NCBI GenBank assembly: GCA_014654705.1
Contig: JACVZY010000095.1
Span: 69,045 to 133,044 of the forward strand
DNA length: 64,000 nt
DNA from: Ignavibacteria bacterium
GTDB taxonomy: Bacteria > Bacteroidota > Ignavibacteria > Kapaibacteriales > UBA4661
Direction: 5' to 3'
Position 1 is the stretch's first letter; every line of letters starts with the position of its first letter. The notes beneath the pieces were generated by a model. It had not been told where the DNA came from. It saw only the letters and a list, made by a program, of their open reading frames with translations, and searched no databases. Position numbers and translations under genes: made by a program. Positions 45,026-54,373 of this stretch are shown piece after piece.

Positions 45026-46234
45026 TTAGTACAAAATCCGCACGCGAATCGTATTGCTTACCTTTTGCAAATCCTCCAAAAGCGATACGTCGTATTCTTT
45101 ATCCACGTCGGCAATAACGTAACCAATCGTTGGGTCGGTGCCAAGATATTGCGAAACGACGTTGACAGAATTTCGTGCAAAGATGCTGTTTAGTTGCGAA
45201 AGCACACCCGGCACGTTGCGGTGAATATGCAAGAGGCGGTGCGTATTTTTAAGCGAAGGAAGCTGTATGCGCGGGAAGTTCACGGCGGAGAACGTGCTGC
45301 CCGCCATCATATATTCCACCAGTTTACCGGACACAAATTCCCCAATGTTGAACTGTGCTTCTTCGGTGCTACCGCCAATGTGCGGTGTGAGCAAGACGTT
45401 TGGCATATTCTGGAACGGCGAGGAAAATGTTTTTTCGTTTCCGGCGGGTTCTATGGGAAACACATCGAGTGCGGCTCCAGCGATTTTTCCCGAAACGAGG
45501 TGCTTGTGCAGTGCATCCAAATTGACGACGTGTCCGCGACTGAGATTGATAAAATGCGCTCCGTCTTTCATCATGGAAAACTGCGCGTCGTCCATGAGAT
45601 TGGTATTGTCGGGGCTGCCGTCCACGTGTATCGTTACCACGTCCGCCACGCGCAGCACTTCTTCCAGCGAAGACATTTTCACAGCATTGCCAATGCTGAG
45701 CTTATCTACGGCATCATAGTAATAGACCCTCATTCCAAGCCCTTCGGCAAGCACAGACACTTGCGAGCCGATATTACCGAAACCGATAATACCGAGGTTT
45801 TTACCGCGTACTTCGCGTGCACCAACGGCAGATTTAATCCACTCTCCGGCATGAAGGCTTGAAATCTTGTTATACAAACCACGCATCAGAAAAATAATTT
45901 CGCCAATAATCATTTCCGCCACTGAGCGCGTGTTGCTGTATGGTGCATTGAAGGCAGGAATGCCACGCAGTGCAGCAGCATCAAGATTGATTTGGTTCGT
46001 GCCGATGCAGTACGCACCAATTGCCTGAAGACTCTTTGCATTGTCCAGAACGCGCTCTGTTACTAATGTTCGTGAGCGAATGCCCAAAAGCGACACGCCG
46101 TCCAACGCTTTGATAAGGTCATCTTCGTCAAGCCCCTGCTTGCGTGTTTCGATTTCAACGGCTTCTCCAAAATTGGCATTTTTCAGGATTTGTACGCCCG
46201 AGTCGTGTATGTTTTCCAGTAAGAGAATTTTCAT
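45026..46234 (-). CDS. serA: D-3-phosphoglycerate dehydrogenase
   Basis: A 402-residue enzyme of serine synthesis (3-phosphoglycerate to 3-phosphohydroxypyruvate, NAD). It has a split substrate-binding domain, a nucleotide domain with LGIIGFGNIGSQVSVLAEGL, the catalytic arginine region (GIRSRTLVTERVL, NLSRGHVVNLDAL), the glutamate in VFPIEPAG and the histidine in LLTPHIGGSTEEAQ. The C-terminal ACT domain (RNVPGVLSQLNSIFARNSVN) indicates serine feedback; the length matches the short, E. coli-type SerA. The ATG at 46234 lies downstream of a terminator, so it should have its own promoter. Confidence 0.95.
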   Translation of the reverse strand: MKILLLENIHDSGVQILKNANFGEAVEIETRKQGLDEDDLIKALDGVSLLGIRSRTLVTERVLDNAKSLQAIGAYCIGTNQINLDAAALRGIPAFNAPYSNTRSVAEMIIGEIIFLMRGLYNKISSLHAGEWIKSAVGAREVRGKNLGIIGFGNIGSQVSVLAEGLGMRVYYYDAVDKLSIGNAVKMSSLEEVLRVADVVTIHVDGSPDNTNLMDDAQFSMMKDGAHFINLSRGHVVNLDALHKHLVSGKIAGAALDVFPIEPAGNEKTFSSPFQNMPNVLLTPHIGGSTEEAQFNIGEFVSGKLVEYMMAGSTFSAVNFPRIQLPSLKNTHRLLHIHRNVPGVLSQLNSIFARNSVNVVSQYLGTDPTIGYVIADVDKEYDVSLLEDLQKVSNTIRVRILY

Positions 46235-46250
46235 AGACGGTAGAATAATG

Positions 46251-46289
46251 AAAAAGGCTCATCGTACAGCCCAAGACTATACGATGAGC
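46251..46289 (-). terminator. Intrinsic terminator after the DegT-like gene (minus strand)
   Basis: Arms GCTCATCGTA (46257-46266) and TACGATGAGC (46280-46289), 13-base loop, followed on the minus strand by C and T5 (AAAAAG at 46251-46256). Confidence 0.82.
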
Positions 46290-46310
46290 GCAAAATATAA
46301 CGAAAATTTA

Positions 46311-47642
46311 TCAGTGTTTTCCATTTTTCGACACGAGGTCGAAACGATTCTCATACACTTTCTCGAATGCGTGTACAAAATCGTCAAGGTCGGCACGGGT
46401 CATCGGCGGACGCATATATTCATGCGTGAAGAGTTTGTTATAGTGCATATCTTCCGTGACCGGACACAAACCTTTCCCATAATTCGGCTTCCCGTCATAG
46501 CGCGGACAATTGAAGGAACACTTCGTGCCTTGCAGTGTTTGGTACATTGGCTGTAAGTAAAGCGGCTCGGTATAGCCTGCACCAATCAACTTCCCCGTGC
46601 TTTCGCGCAAGTGAGCGCTGGGAAGTTCCGCCGAAACGGCTTCAATAAAGGCGTTTCGGTGAACACCGACAACAGCTTCGTCAAATTTGAACGCCTGCAC
46701 GTAATACACGTGGCGGCTGTCTCGCTCCACAGGCGGCGTAATACCGGGCAGTTGTGCAAGTTTCCCTGCAACGTAATGGCAATTCTCAATGCGCTCTGAT
46801 ACATACGCTTCCAAGCGATCTAGCTGTGTGCTACCGATAGCGCACTGCATTTCGGTCAGGCGATAATTAAAGCCAATCATGTTGGTAAAATCGCTCATAC
46901 CTTTGTCTCGAAGCGATGTTTCGGCATGATTGCGAATAAGCTGGATTTTTTCGGCAAAGGTGTCGTTGTTGGTCGTTACCATACCACCTTCGCCCGTATG
47001 AATGTGCTTGTGATAGTTCAAGCTGTAAACACCCATATCTCCTATTGTCCCGACCATACGACCTTTGTAGGTGGTAAGTGGTGCTTGAGCGCAGTCTTCA
47101 ATCACGACAAGGTTATGCTTGCGGGCGATTGCCATAATCGGATCCATATCCGCCGCATGACCGAAAATATGCACCACCATAATTGCTTTAGTGCGAGGCG
47201 TGATGCGCTCTTCAATGCTTTTGGGGTCAAGCGTAAAGGTATCAGGGTCAATATCAGCAAAAATCGGCACTGCGCCATACACAAGTGCGCAAATTGCGGA
47301 GGCGCTCATAGTGTAAGGCGAAACGATAAGCTCATCGCCCGGTCCCAAGCCCGCCGCACCAACAGCAGCAAATAAGCCGCTTGTATTGGAATTGACGCTA
47401 ATGGTATGTTTGGCGTTAAACATTTTCGACCATTTTTCCTCGAACTCGCGCACTTTGGGTCCGCCAAAGAAATCATCCATCCAGCAGCCCAGAAACTGAG
47501 AGAGATTGCCGGAGTCGAGCACTTCCATAGCGGCTTTTTTCTCGGCATCGGTGATAGTATTGTACGCCGGAAAAAGTTCGGTGCGAACGGGTGTGCCGCC
47601 GTGGATGGCGAGCTTACTTTTTGTTGCGATTGTCGCAGACAT
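46311..47642 (-). CDS. DegT/DnrJ/EryC1/StrS-type aminotransferase
   Basis: A 443-residue PLP sugar aminotransferase. Motifs are PYTMSASAICALVYGAVPIF, VIEDCAQAPLTTYKGR and GVYSLNYHKHIHTGEGG with the PLP lysine at Lys212, then NYRLTEMQCAIGSTQLDRLE. Its long C-terminus (ending HEYMRPPMTRADLDDFVHAF) resembles inosose- and keto-sugar-type aminotransferases more than UDP-sugar ones, but the substrate cannot be fixed. Its neighbour upstream on the same strand is a Gfo/Idh/MocA dehydrogenase, a common dehydrogenase/aminotransferase pair that converts a hydroxyl into an amine. The rest of a sugar pathway is not seen. The ATG at 47642 is confirmed by sequence; a terminator follows its stop. Confidence 0.87.
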   Translation of the reverse strand: MSATIATKSKLAIHGGTPVRTELFPAYNTITDAEKKAAMEVLDSGNLSQFLGCWMDDFFGGPKVREFEEKWSKMFNAKHTISVNSNTSGLFAAVGAAGLGPGDELIVSPYTMSASAICALVYGAVPIFADIDPDTFTLDPKSIEERITPRTKAIMVVHIFGHAADMDPIMAIARKHNLVVIEDCAQAPLTTYKGRMVGTIGDMGVYSLNYHKHIHTGEGGMVTTNNDTFAEKIQLIRNHAETSLRDKGMSDFTNMIGFNYRLTEMQCAIGSTQLDRLEAYVSERIENCHYVAGKLAQLPGITPPVERDSRHVYYVQAFKFDEAVVGVHRNAFIEAVSAELPSAHLRESTGKLIGAGYTEPLYLQPMYQTLQGTKCSFNCPRYDGKPNYGKGLCPVTEDMHYNKLFTHEYMRPPMTRADLDDFVHAFEKVYENRFDLVSKNGKH

Positions 47643-47801
47643 GAGAATATTCCTTTGAAAAATAAACGAGAGTCTATATCAGAATTTTAGGGATTAGAGT
47701 TCGACAATTTTTCGCTTATACTTCGATAAATTCCTCCATGATGGGCATTGAGATTGGTTTGCCGCATGTAAGCAAAATTCGATACTTCTGAGAGAATGAT
47801 G

Positions 47802-48818
47802 CTAGATGTACGGCAAAGACTGCATACGTTTACAAAGCCGTAGGGTTTCAAACGCCGTTGCGCCTGTGGATGCAAGCGGTACGCTAGAGTGAAGAGCGTT
47901 ATGCGTGGCAGTGACAGCCTCGCGCATTGCCTCAGAAGCGTCTATCCGCGCTGTCGTGCGCTCGGAAAACTCGAAGAAGCCAGGATAAGTCTCGTTTTCG
48001 TGGAGATTTGCGACGGTCAGATACGAACCGTTCAGTTCTTCCAGTTTGATAGCTGTTTTCTCGAAGATAATTTCCAGTTCAATCGGCGACATTTGGCGCG
48101 TGTCGTAGCCTTCAATCATCACGGGGAACGTGCTGCCGCCTGCAATGTGTGATTCCATGCGGGCTGCGACAGAAATCGTCAGGTCATCCGGCGTATAGTC
48201 TTGAACGCTGTGAAGAATTGCGCCGCCGAGAATCTCAGGTTTGGTGAACATACTCAGCAAATCCACAAAATGCGACGCATTATGCAAAAAGCCTTTGTAA
48301 TACTTCATTCGTGCTGAGACGACCTTACCGAACACGCCCGAAAGCGCTTGTGCGCTGAGGCGCTGAAAATCGGGAAGCCACCGCCGCGAGTAATTGATTG
48401 CTAAATGGACACCTCGTTGTTGATAAAGTTCTACTAACGCAGATGCCTCTTCAATACTGGCGCTCAGGGGCTTTTCACAAAGAACAAGTTTGGGCTGGAG
48501 CGTGAGCGCGTCGCGCAAATACTGCGCGTGGGTGTGGTCGGGTGTGCAAATGCTCACGAGGTCGTAGTGCACATCGCGCACATCATCTAAACACCGACCA
48601 TAGTACGGAATGTTCCACACTTCAGCAGCTTCTTTTGCGCGTTCCGATTGCTCATCAATAATTGCTGCAACGCGAAAGCCGCCATGCCGCAGAAAACCTT
48701 TGACGTGGGTAAAAATAGCGTCACCCTCCGGCGTGTCGAAGCGGTGCGCGATATTACCCGCGCCACAAACGAGGACGGTCAAGGGTTGTGTAGTATCGTT
48801 TGTCAGAATGGAAGCCAT
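47802..48818 (-). CDS. Gfo/Idh/MocA family oxidoreductase
   Basis: A 338-residue NAD(P)-dependent dehydrogenase. The N-terminal Rossmann domain has VLVCGAGNIAHRFDTPEGD, LVSICTPDHTHAQYL and the signature CEKPLSASIEEASALVELY; the C-terminal domain has the conserved HNASHFVDLLSMF. Family members oxidise or reduce sugar and inositol hydroxyls or carbonyls. Translation is coupled to the upstream arginine deiminase: its ATG (48818) overlaps the deiminase stop in TGATG. The function is probably tied to the DegT-like enzyme 159 bases downstream, giving a two-step conversion, but the coupling to arginine metabolism is unexpected. Confidence 0.85.
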   Translation of the reverse strand: MASILTNDTTQPLTVLVCGAGNIAHRFDTPEGDAIFTHVKGFLRHGGFRVAAIIDEQSERAKEAAEVWNIPYYGRCLDDVRDVHYDLVSICTPDHTHAQYLRDALTLQPKLVLCEKPLSASIEEASALVELYQQRGVHLAINYSRRWLPDFQRLSAQALSGVFGKVVSARMKYYKGFLHNASHFVDLLSMFTKPEILGGAILHSVQDYTPDDLTISVAARMESHIAGGSTFPVMIEGYDTRQMSPIELEIIFEKTAIKLEELNGSYLTVANLHENETYPGFFEFSERTTARIDASEAMREAVTATHNALHSSVPLASTGATAFETLRLCKRMQSLPYI

Positions 48819-50026
48819 CACACATTCTCACGCTCAATGGGCATGGTCATGCACCGCGCACCACCCAGCCCGCGCACGAGTTCCGAGCCGTCAAAATCTA
48901 ATACTTCAATTCCTGCAGCCCTCAGAGCAGCATTTGTGCGCTGATTGCGGTCGTAACCGACCACTACGCCCGGCGCAATTGTGAAGACATTAGCGCCGTC
49001 GGTACGCTGCTCGCGGTCGGCATAGTATTTATCGCCGCCGGCAACTTCAATAATGGTCAGTGCCCCAAACTCGTCTTGCAAAACATCCATAAACGTCCGC
49101 CCTTCGGTGTGGAGGCGAAAACCTTTTTCATTATCAGCAGCCTCGTAAAGACGAGTCTGCGGGGATTCCATGAAACCGCGCTTGTGGGCGCAAATCGTCT
49201 GCGGAGCCACAATCGTAAACACTGTGTCGAGGTGCATATACTCTCGTTTGGGCGGCACAAGCACTTCGTAGAGCCGCTTTATTTTTCCGTTCTGAAAAAG
49301 ATTTGTCGCCAATCGCGCAATTGCCTCAGTGCTGGTACGTTCGCTGCACCCTATTGCAACAGCTTGGGCGTTCAGCATCACGACATCACCACCTTCCACA
49401 GAACTGTATCGCTCGTCATTTTTGGTGCCATAGACAAAGCTGTCGCCCTTCAAAAAGCGCGGATGATACCGAAAAACATTTTCTGCGAGCAAGGATTCGC
49501 GTACTCTTGCGGGGTAAAACATATTCGACGAGATAATGCGGTCACCCACAATCGCTGCCGGGTCGCGCATGAAATAGACATTAGGAACAGGCGAAATCAT
49601 CATCCAATCGTCCGGCAAATATTGACTGACCTTGAAGCCTTTTGCGCGTGCTTCATTTGCCCGCAAGCCAGCCAGAAGCATTGTGGCAAGCTCCTTTGTA
49701 GGCAAAAGCATAAGGTCGTTCATAATGCTTTCGCAGCGCTCCAGTGCGACTACGGCTTCGAGAGTGTCGTAGCGGGCGGCTTCATCACGAAGCATTTCTT
49801 CCAAAAGGTTCTCAAAGTAAAGTATTTCTGCGCCTTTGGAGCCGATAAGTGTTGCAAAGTGATCATGTTCGCTTTGGATTTTCTGCAAAAACGGAATATC
49901 CTCAAAAAGGTATGTGCGGTAATTGTCCGGCAAAAGGCGGTCAATTTCCGCACTCGGACGGTGCATAATGACGGTTTTGAGCAGTCCGTATTCTGAGGTA
50001 ACGTTCAGGCGTTGCGTTTTTGTCAT
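48818..50026 (-). CDS. arcA: Arginine deiminase
   Basis: A 402-residue guanidino-modifying enzyme of the ADI family, converting arginine to citrulline and ammonia. Family motifs include YGLLKTVIMHRPSAEIDRL, PVPNVYFMRDPAAIVGD, VEGGDVVMLNAQAVAIGCSE, EYMHLDTVFTIV and the catalytic-cysteine loop GLGGARCMTMP (Cys392). The D-x-R, E, H and C catalytic residues are therefore all in place. Carbamate kinase and ornithine carbamoyltransferase, which normally complete the ADI pathway, are absent. Instead a CtlX-type enzyme is encoded 48 bases upstream on the same strand, and a Gfo/Idh gene is coupled downstream. Confidence 0.92.
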   Translation of the reverse strand: MTKTQRLNVTSEYGLLKTVIMHRPSAEIDRLLPDNYRTYLFEDIPFLQKIQSEHDHFATLIGSKGAEILYFENLLEEMLRDEAARYDTLEAVVALERCESIMNDLMLLPTKELATMLLAGLRANEARAKGFKVSQYLPDDWMMISPVPNVYFMRDPAAIVGDRIISSNMFYPARVRESLLAENVFRYHPRFLKGDSFVYGTKNDERYSSVEGGDVVMLNAQAVAIGCSERTSTEAIARLATNLFQNGKIKRLYEVLVPPKREYMHLDTVFTIVAPQTICAHKRGFMESPQTRLYEAADNEKGFRLHTEGRTFMDVLQDEFGALTIIEVAGGDKYYADREQRTDGANVFTIAPGVVVGYDRNQRTNAALRAAGIEVLDFDGSELVRGLGGARCMTMPIERENV

Positions 50027-50074
50027 AACGGGAGCGAATGAGAAAAAGTAAACAAAGCGATTACAAAGATAGCG

Positions 50075-51007
50075 TTAATCCTTTTCAGGAACAAAAATCT
50101 CCGCCAGCATACATCGTGCAGAGCCTCCGCCGTAACGCTCAATGACATCCAGTGGCGCATGAAGCAGCGAGGAATTATGCTCTAAGGCTTTGATTTGCTC
50201 TGGCGTAAGCGCGTTATAGGCACGTGAGGACATCACCCAAAATTTTTCGCCCTTGCTATTGCGTAAGTGGAGCATATTTCCGGCAAATTCATCCATCTGC
50301 GCTTCGCTAATTTCAACGACAACTCTTTGATGCTGCCGCAAGGAATCAAGCACTGCTTGGCGTTCCACTGCATCAGGGATAACATCGGCGCAAATAACCG
50401 ACGCGCCGTCGCCGACAGCCATCATTACGTTGGTGTGGTAAATCTGCCCGCCGTCCTTGCGGCGCGAGGTGAATTCCAGAGCCGTAAAACCCATGCGTTG
50501 AGCAAAGTCTTGAAGTGCTTCGGAGTGCATGCGTGATGAACGATTTGCATACGCAATCTTGTTGTCTCTGTCCAGTACGAGACTACCGGTGCCTTCCAGA
50601 AAAATGCCATTATCTTCAAAGCCCGATAAATCCTCCGTTTTTGCAAACCCGAAACGGTTAGCAAGGTCAATGACAATATCCGCGCGGCGCTCCAAACGAC
50701 GGTTCTCCGGCTCCATCGGGTAGAGCACAATACGCCCGTCGTCGTGTGTGGATATCCAGTTGTTCGGGAAAATCGAATCCGGCGTGTGTGGTACCGGTGT
50801 GTCTTCTACGGTTATCACGTTCATTCCTGCTTTGCGGAGTACCTCCACAAAGCGCATAAATTCTTCTCGTGCAGCGGCTTGTATTTTTTGTCGCGCCTCG
50901 CCGGACAAGCCTGTGTCAGCTTCCATGAAGGAGTTTGTCTCCGCCGCGTCAGGATTGAAACCGAACTGCACGGGCGCTATCATCAGAACGGTATGTGTGG
51001 TTTGCAT
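50075..51007 (-). CDS. ctlX: CtlX-type citrulline/guanidino hydrolase
   Basis: A 310-residue member of the amidinotransferase/DDAH-like superfamily. Motifs are HTVLMIAPVQFGFNPDAAET, TPDSIFPNNWISTHDDGRIV, QIYHTNVMMAVGDGASVICA and the catalytic-cysteine loop GGGSARCMLAEIF (Cys299). They match the CtlX group, which hydrolyses citrulline to ornithine, CO2 and ammonia in Francisella; dimethylarginine hydrolase and related activities cannot be excluded. A longer frame to 51379 overlaps the MCP and is not needed: the ATG at 51007 starts the conserved strand. It lies 48 bases before the arginine deiminase, suggesting the sequence arginine, citrulline, ornithine. Confidence 0.85.
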   Translation of the reverse strand: MQTTHTVLMIAPVQFGFNPDAAETNSFMEADTGLSGEARQKIQAAAREEFMRFVEVLRKAGMNVITVEDTPVPHTPDSIFPNNWISTHDDGRIVLYPMEPENRRLERRADIVIDLANRFGFAKTEDLSGFEDNGIFLEGTGSLVLDRDNKIAYANRSSRMHSEALQDFAQRMGFTALEFTSRRKDGGQIYHTNVMMAVGDGASVICADVIPDAVERQAVLDSLRQHQRVVVEISEAQMDEFAGNMLHLRNSKGEKFWVMSSRAYNALTPEQIKALEHNSSLLHAPLDVIERYGGGSARCMLAEIFVPEKD

Positions 51008-51074
51008 TGTTGGAATCGTTATTGCTGGTTTGGTAGAATGGAAGGTTGTTTCGTTCGTCTGGGCTTCGCAAGCC

Positions 51075-52961
51075 TCACCCAAGATTAAAACGCCGAACAA
51101 GGCTTTGCAGCGATTGAACCGTTTGGTTAAGGTCGTCGGTGGTACGGGCAATTTCGGTGGTCGTTTGGCTGGATTCTTCGGCAACAGTGCTAATACCGTC
51201 CAGATGATTCGCCACTTCCTTGCTAGCGCTCGTCTGCGCTTCGCTCGCACGGGCAAGATGCTGAATGGTAACAGATACCGCATCAATACGAGCAATAATG
51301 CCGCCCAAAGCTGTGGCTGCATTAGCGGCAGACATTTTACCTGCTTCCACTTCTTTTGTTCCTGCTTCAATAGCATCAACAGCGGCTTCGGTATCGCGCT
51401 GAATTTGCTTAATCATCGTGCTAATTTGCTTCGTAGCTTGCTGTGTGCGCTCGGCTAGTTTGCGGACTTCATCGGCTACAACTGCAAAGCCACGACCTTG
51501 ATCGCCCGCTCGGGCAGCTTCAATGGCGGCATTGAGCGCCAAAAGATTCGTCTGGTCAGCAATTTCCTCAATCACCTGCACAATATCGCCGATTTGCTGG
51601 CTGCTTTCACCAAGCGAGCGGACACTTTGGGATGATGTTGTTACCACATCCGCAAGACGATTTATGCCGTGAATCGTTGTGGTGATAATTTCGCCACCGC
51701 GCTTGGCTTCACTGCTTGCTTCGGCAGCTTGCTTAGAGGCTTCGCGGGCTTCGTTGGTATTTTGCTCACTGTCCTCTGCCATGCGATTGACAGTATCGGC
51801 GACAACGGAGATTTGACGTGCTTCCTGCTCTATTCCTGATGACATTTGTTCGGCGCTTGAGGCTATATGATTTGTTACGGTTGCCGTCATTTCTACTGCC
51901 GCCGCTACTTGCGTCACCATTCCGCGAATGTTCTCCACAGCAGCATTGTAACCGTAAATCAGCCCCTCCATTTCCTCGTCACTCGAAATATTGTCGTCCT
52001 TACGCAAAGTCAGTTCTTGCGTCAGATCGCCTTGAGCGAACTGCTCCACACTTGCCAGCATCATATCAAAGCTATCCTTCAGATATTGGCGCTCGGCTTC
52101 GGACTGCTCCACGGCTTCATCAATCTTACGTTCCACACCGGTTTTCTCCACAGCGAGTGCCATCATGCCATCGCGGAGATTGGAAACCATCCTGTTAAAC
52201 GCTCGCCCAAGCTGCCCAAGTTCGTCATTACCGGTCATCATCACCGATTGATCAATATCACCTTTGGCAACTTTATTGGCTTTGTCGGTGATTTCGCGAA
52301 GTGGAGAATTGATGCAGTAATTGAGCAAGCGCCCTGCGCCAATAGCAACAATGATACTCAAGAGTGACACAACTGCCATCAGAATTGTAACCATCTGTCC
52401 GCGCTGTACCGTTTGCTTTTCAAATACCTCTGCCTGCTCGCGGTTGATGCGAATGAGATTACGCAAGCGCACAAAAACTTCATCGGATTTAGTTCTGCTC
52501 GCACCGTAAATTATTTCGATTGCTTCCTCTTTGCGACCGGAAAGCGCCAAATCTATGAGGTTATCACGACTTGTCCGGTATGCCTGCAAAATGGGGAGAA
52601 ATTCATTGAAGGCAATTTGCTCATCGTTGCCGGAGATAAGCGGTTTATAGAGCGAAAGAAGTGAATCGGTCGTGTTGTGATACCCTCGAATATGCTCTGC
52701 TGTCCGAATCGCGGACAAGGAATCATCGTGCAAGACCATATCCCGCGCCAGCACACGTTTTTGCTGCAGGACATCTTCCAGTTCACTCAAAATACTGATA
52801 GTAACAAGATTTTTCTCATAAATCTCGCGTACATTATTCGTCATATACCCCGACGAAACAACAGCAATCACGCCGCCTACACAGACAAGTGCCACCACGA
52901 ATCCAAAGGCAATCATGAACTTTTGCGTAAGCCGCGCGTGAATCAAAAACCACTGAAGCAT
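51075..52961 (-). CDS. Methyl-accepting chemotaxis protein with periplasmic 4HB-like domain
   Basis: A 628-residue chemoreceptor. A first helix ([20 protein letters not shown], about residues 15-35), a periplasmic helical region of about 150 residues ([36 protein letters not shown]) of 4HB/MCP type and a second helix ([20 protein letters not shown]) are followed by HAMP ([19 protein letters not shown]) and the signalling hairpin [20 protein letters not shown] with [20 protein letters not shown]. It lacks a C-terminal CheB/R pentapeptide. The ATG at 52961 is chosen over the longer frame. It sits 67 bases upstream of ctlX and might be co-transcribed, so it may sense a related ligand. Confidence 0.9.
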   Translation of the reverse strand: MLQWFLIHARLTQKFMIAFGFVVALVCVGGVIAVVSSGYMTNNVREIYEKNLVTISILSELEDVLQQKRVLARDMVLHDDSLSAIRTAEHIRGYHNTTDSLLSLYKPLISGNDEQIAFNEFLPILQAYRTSRDNLIDLALSGRKEEAIEIIYGASRTKSDEVFVRLRNLIRINREQAEVFEKQTVQRGQMVTILMAVVSLLSIIVAIGAGRLLNYCINSPLREITDKANKVAKGDIDQSVMMTGNDELGQLGRAFNRMVSNLRDGMMALAVEKTGVERKIDEAVEQSEAERQYLKDSFDMMLASVEQFAQGDLTQELTLRKDDNISSDEEMEGLIYGYNAAVENIRGMVTQVAAAVEMTATVTNHIASSAEQMSSGIEQEARQISVVADTVNRMAEDSEQNTNEAREASKQAAEASSEAKRGGEIITTTIHGINRLADVVTTSSQSVRSLGESSQQIGDIVQVIEEIADQTNLLALNAAIEAARAGDQGRGFAVVADEVRKLAERTQQATKQISTMIKQIQRDTEAAVDAIEAGTKEVEAGKMSAANAATALGGIIARIDAVSVTIQHLARASEAQTSASKEVANHLDGISTVAEESSQTTTEIARTTDDLNQTVQSLQSLVRRFNLG

Positions 52962-52972
52962 AACGATTGAGA

Positions 52973-52984
52973 AATTACGAATGA
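52973..52984. repeat. 12-mer AATTACGAATGA (repeat copy)
   Basis: An exact copy of the 12-mer at 23444-23455, in the gap between the MCP and the ROK kinase; ACGAATTAC follows a few bases later. Confidence 0.6.
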
Positions 52985-53016
52985 AAAAGTACGAATTACA
53001 TCGTCGAGTATTTTGC

Positions 53017-53958
53017 CTAGCGCTGCTGCACGAGGTGCAATTTGCCAAGCATCGCCGCACCTACGAGACCGGCAGTGCTTCCAAAGCGAGCCGGGCGGAT
53101 TTCCGATTCGGGCGCAATCGTTGGCAGGGAGCGTGTTTTTAGCATTTGCCGCGCCGTATCCAGAAAAATCGGGTGTGCTTGCGAGACACCACCACCGACA
53201 ACCACAATCCGCATATCCAATACTGCCAGAATAGAACACAAACCCAGCCCCAACAGCGTTCCGGCACGTTCCAAACAGGCGAGTGCTGCGGCATCATGGC
53301 GAACAGCCGCATCCGAAATATCTTTTACGTCCAAATCTTGTACTGCGTGTAGCAACGAATTGGGGTAACCTTTCGCAATATGCTTTGCCATGCGAATAAG
53401 ACCATGGCGACCGATTGCTTCTTCCAGTGTACCGGTACGGAAACTCACGTTGTTATTTTCCACTGGTTCAGCATCAACATTAATGAGCACATGACCACAC
53501 TCGCCGCCACCGCCGCGCTCTCCGGTAAAAATCTTGTGGTCAATGATAATTCCACCACCAACGCCCGTGCCAAGCGTAATGTAGAGAAAGTGAGAGTCGT
53601 TCTTTCCTGCACCCAACTCTGATTCGGCAAATGCAGCAACATTAGCATCGTTATCAATCGCTACGGGCACGGTGGCAACGGACTGCAAAAGTTCTACAAG
53701 TGGCACAATGCCCCAACCGGGGAGATTCGGCGGGTGATAGACACAACCATCTTTAGGATTAACCACCGAGGGAAAGCCAACACCGATAGAATCCGATTCG
53801 GTGGTGAGTTTGCGGATAATACTTTGCAACTGGTCTATCATTGCATCCTTGCCGGATGCGGGATTGGTAGGCGCTGAGGATTGCTGCTTAATCTCACCGT
53901 CCGCCGTTACAATGCCGTACTTTATGGACGTACCACCGATGTCAATACCTGCGTACAT
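53017..53958 (-). CDS. ROK family sugar kinase without zinc motif
   Basis: A 313-residue ROK protein. ATP-binding and catalytic motifs are [36 protein letters not shown] (catalytic Asp) and [20 protein letters not shown]. In glucokinases of the family the next region carries the zinc motif CxCGxxGCxE; here it reads [20 protein letters not shown] followed by [14 protein letters not shown], with none of the three cysteines in place. Otherwise the fold, including VVGGGVSQA, is complete. It probably phosphorylates a hexose or amino sugar, though the loss may alter stability or activity. It sits between an FtsB-like gene and the MCP. Confidence 0.85.
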   Translation of the reverse strand: MYAGIDIGGTSIKYGIVTADGEIKQQSSAPTNPASGKDAMIDQLQSIIRKLTTESDSIGVGFPSVVNPKDGCVYHPPNLPGWGIVPLVELLQSVATVPVAIDNDANVAAFAESELGAGKNDSHFLYITLGTGVGGGIIIDHKIFTGERGGGGECGHVLINVDAEPVENNNVSFRTGTLEEAIGRHGLIRMAKHIAKGYPNSLLHAVQDLDVKDISDAAVRHDAAALACLERAGTLLGLGLCSILAVLDMRIVVVGGGVSQAHPIFLDTARQMLKTRSLPTIAPESEIRPARFGSTAGLVGAAMLGKLHLVQQR

Positions 53959-54017
53959 AGTGAAAAAGATGAAATGAAAGAATGAAGTGATTGTGTTTGC
54001 TAGCGTTATTGTCCGCC

Positions 54018-54317
54018 TTACTTGGGGGCAACGTTTTGCTCATCCACAATAAAGATTTTTTCGCCCGGCTTTATCATGCCGTACTTTTCGCGGGCAATTT
54101 TTTCAATCAAAAGAGTATCTTGCTCAAGGCGTACAATCTGGTTTCTGAGAGAATCCTGTTCGGCGTGAGCAGCAGCAATGCGCCCCGCCAAACTCCTTCG
54201 CTCCCACTCAAGCGAGAACCGCGAAAAAAGTCCGCGTGAGGAAAACAAGGCGTAGCTTGCGATGGGAATACCAATGATGGCAACAATCATCAGCCGACGT
54301 TTTTGTGCTTCGTTCAT
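54018..54317 (-). CDS. Septum formation initiator-like protein (FtsB/DivIC)
   Basis: A 99-residue single-pass membrane protein: one helix (LMIVAIIGIPIASYALFSSR, about residues 9-28), then a coiled coil (LEWERRSLAGRIAAAHAEQD) and the family ending IEKIAREKYGMIKPGEKIFI. FtsB/DivIC proteins bridge FtsL and FtsQ in the divisome. The start at 54317 gives the usual length; the open frame to 54377 adds no hydrophobic part. It is followed by the ROK kinase on the same strand, 59 bases away. Confidence 0.85.
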   Translation of the reverse strand: MNEAQKRRLMIVAIIGIPIASYALFSSRGLFSRFSLEWERRSLAGRIAAAHAEQDSLRNQIVRLEQDTLLIEKIAREKYGMIKPGEKIFIVDEQNVAPK

Positions 54318-54373
54318 ATCTGTATTATTTGGAAATTCAACATCATGCAAATTTACACACCGCCACCGAGGAA

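Noticed and set aside
45194-45862. Plus-strand frame of 222 codons
   Set aside because: Antisense to serA; no ribosome site and no family.
49076-49996. Plus-strand frame of 306 codons
   Set aside because: Antisense to the arginine deiminase, whose catalytic motifs are intact.
50075-51379. CtlX frame extended to 51379
   Set aside because: The added 124 codons overlap the MCP coding region and do not resemble the family; the ATG at 51007 begins the conserved domain.
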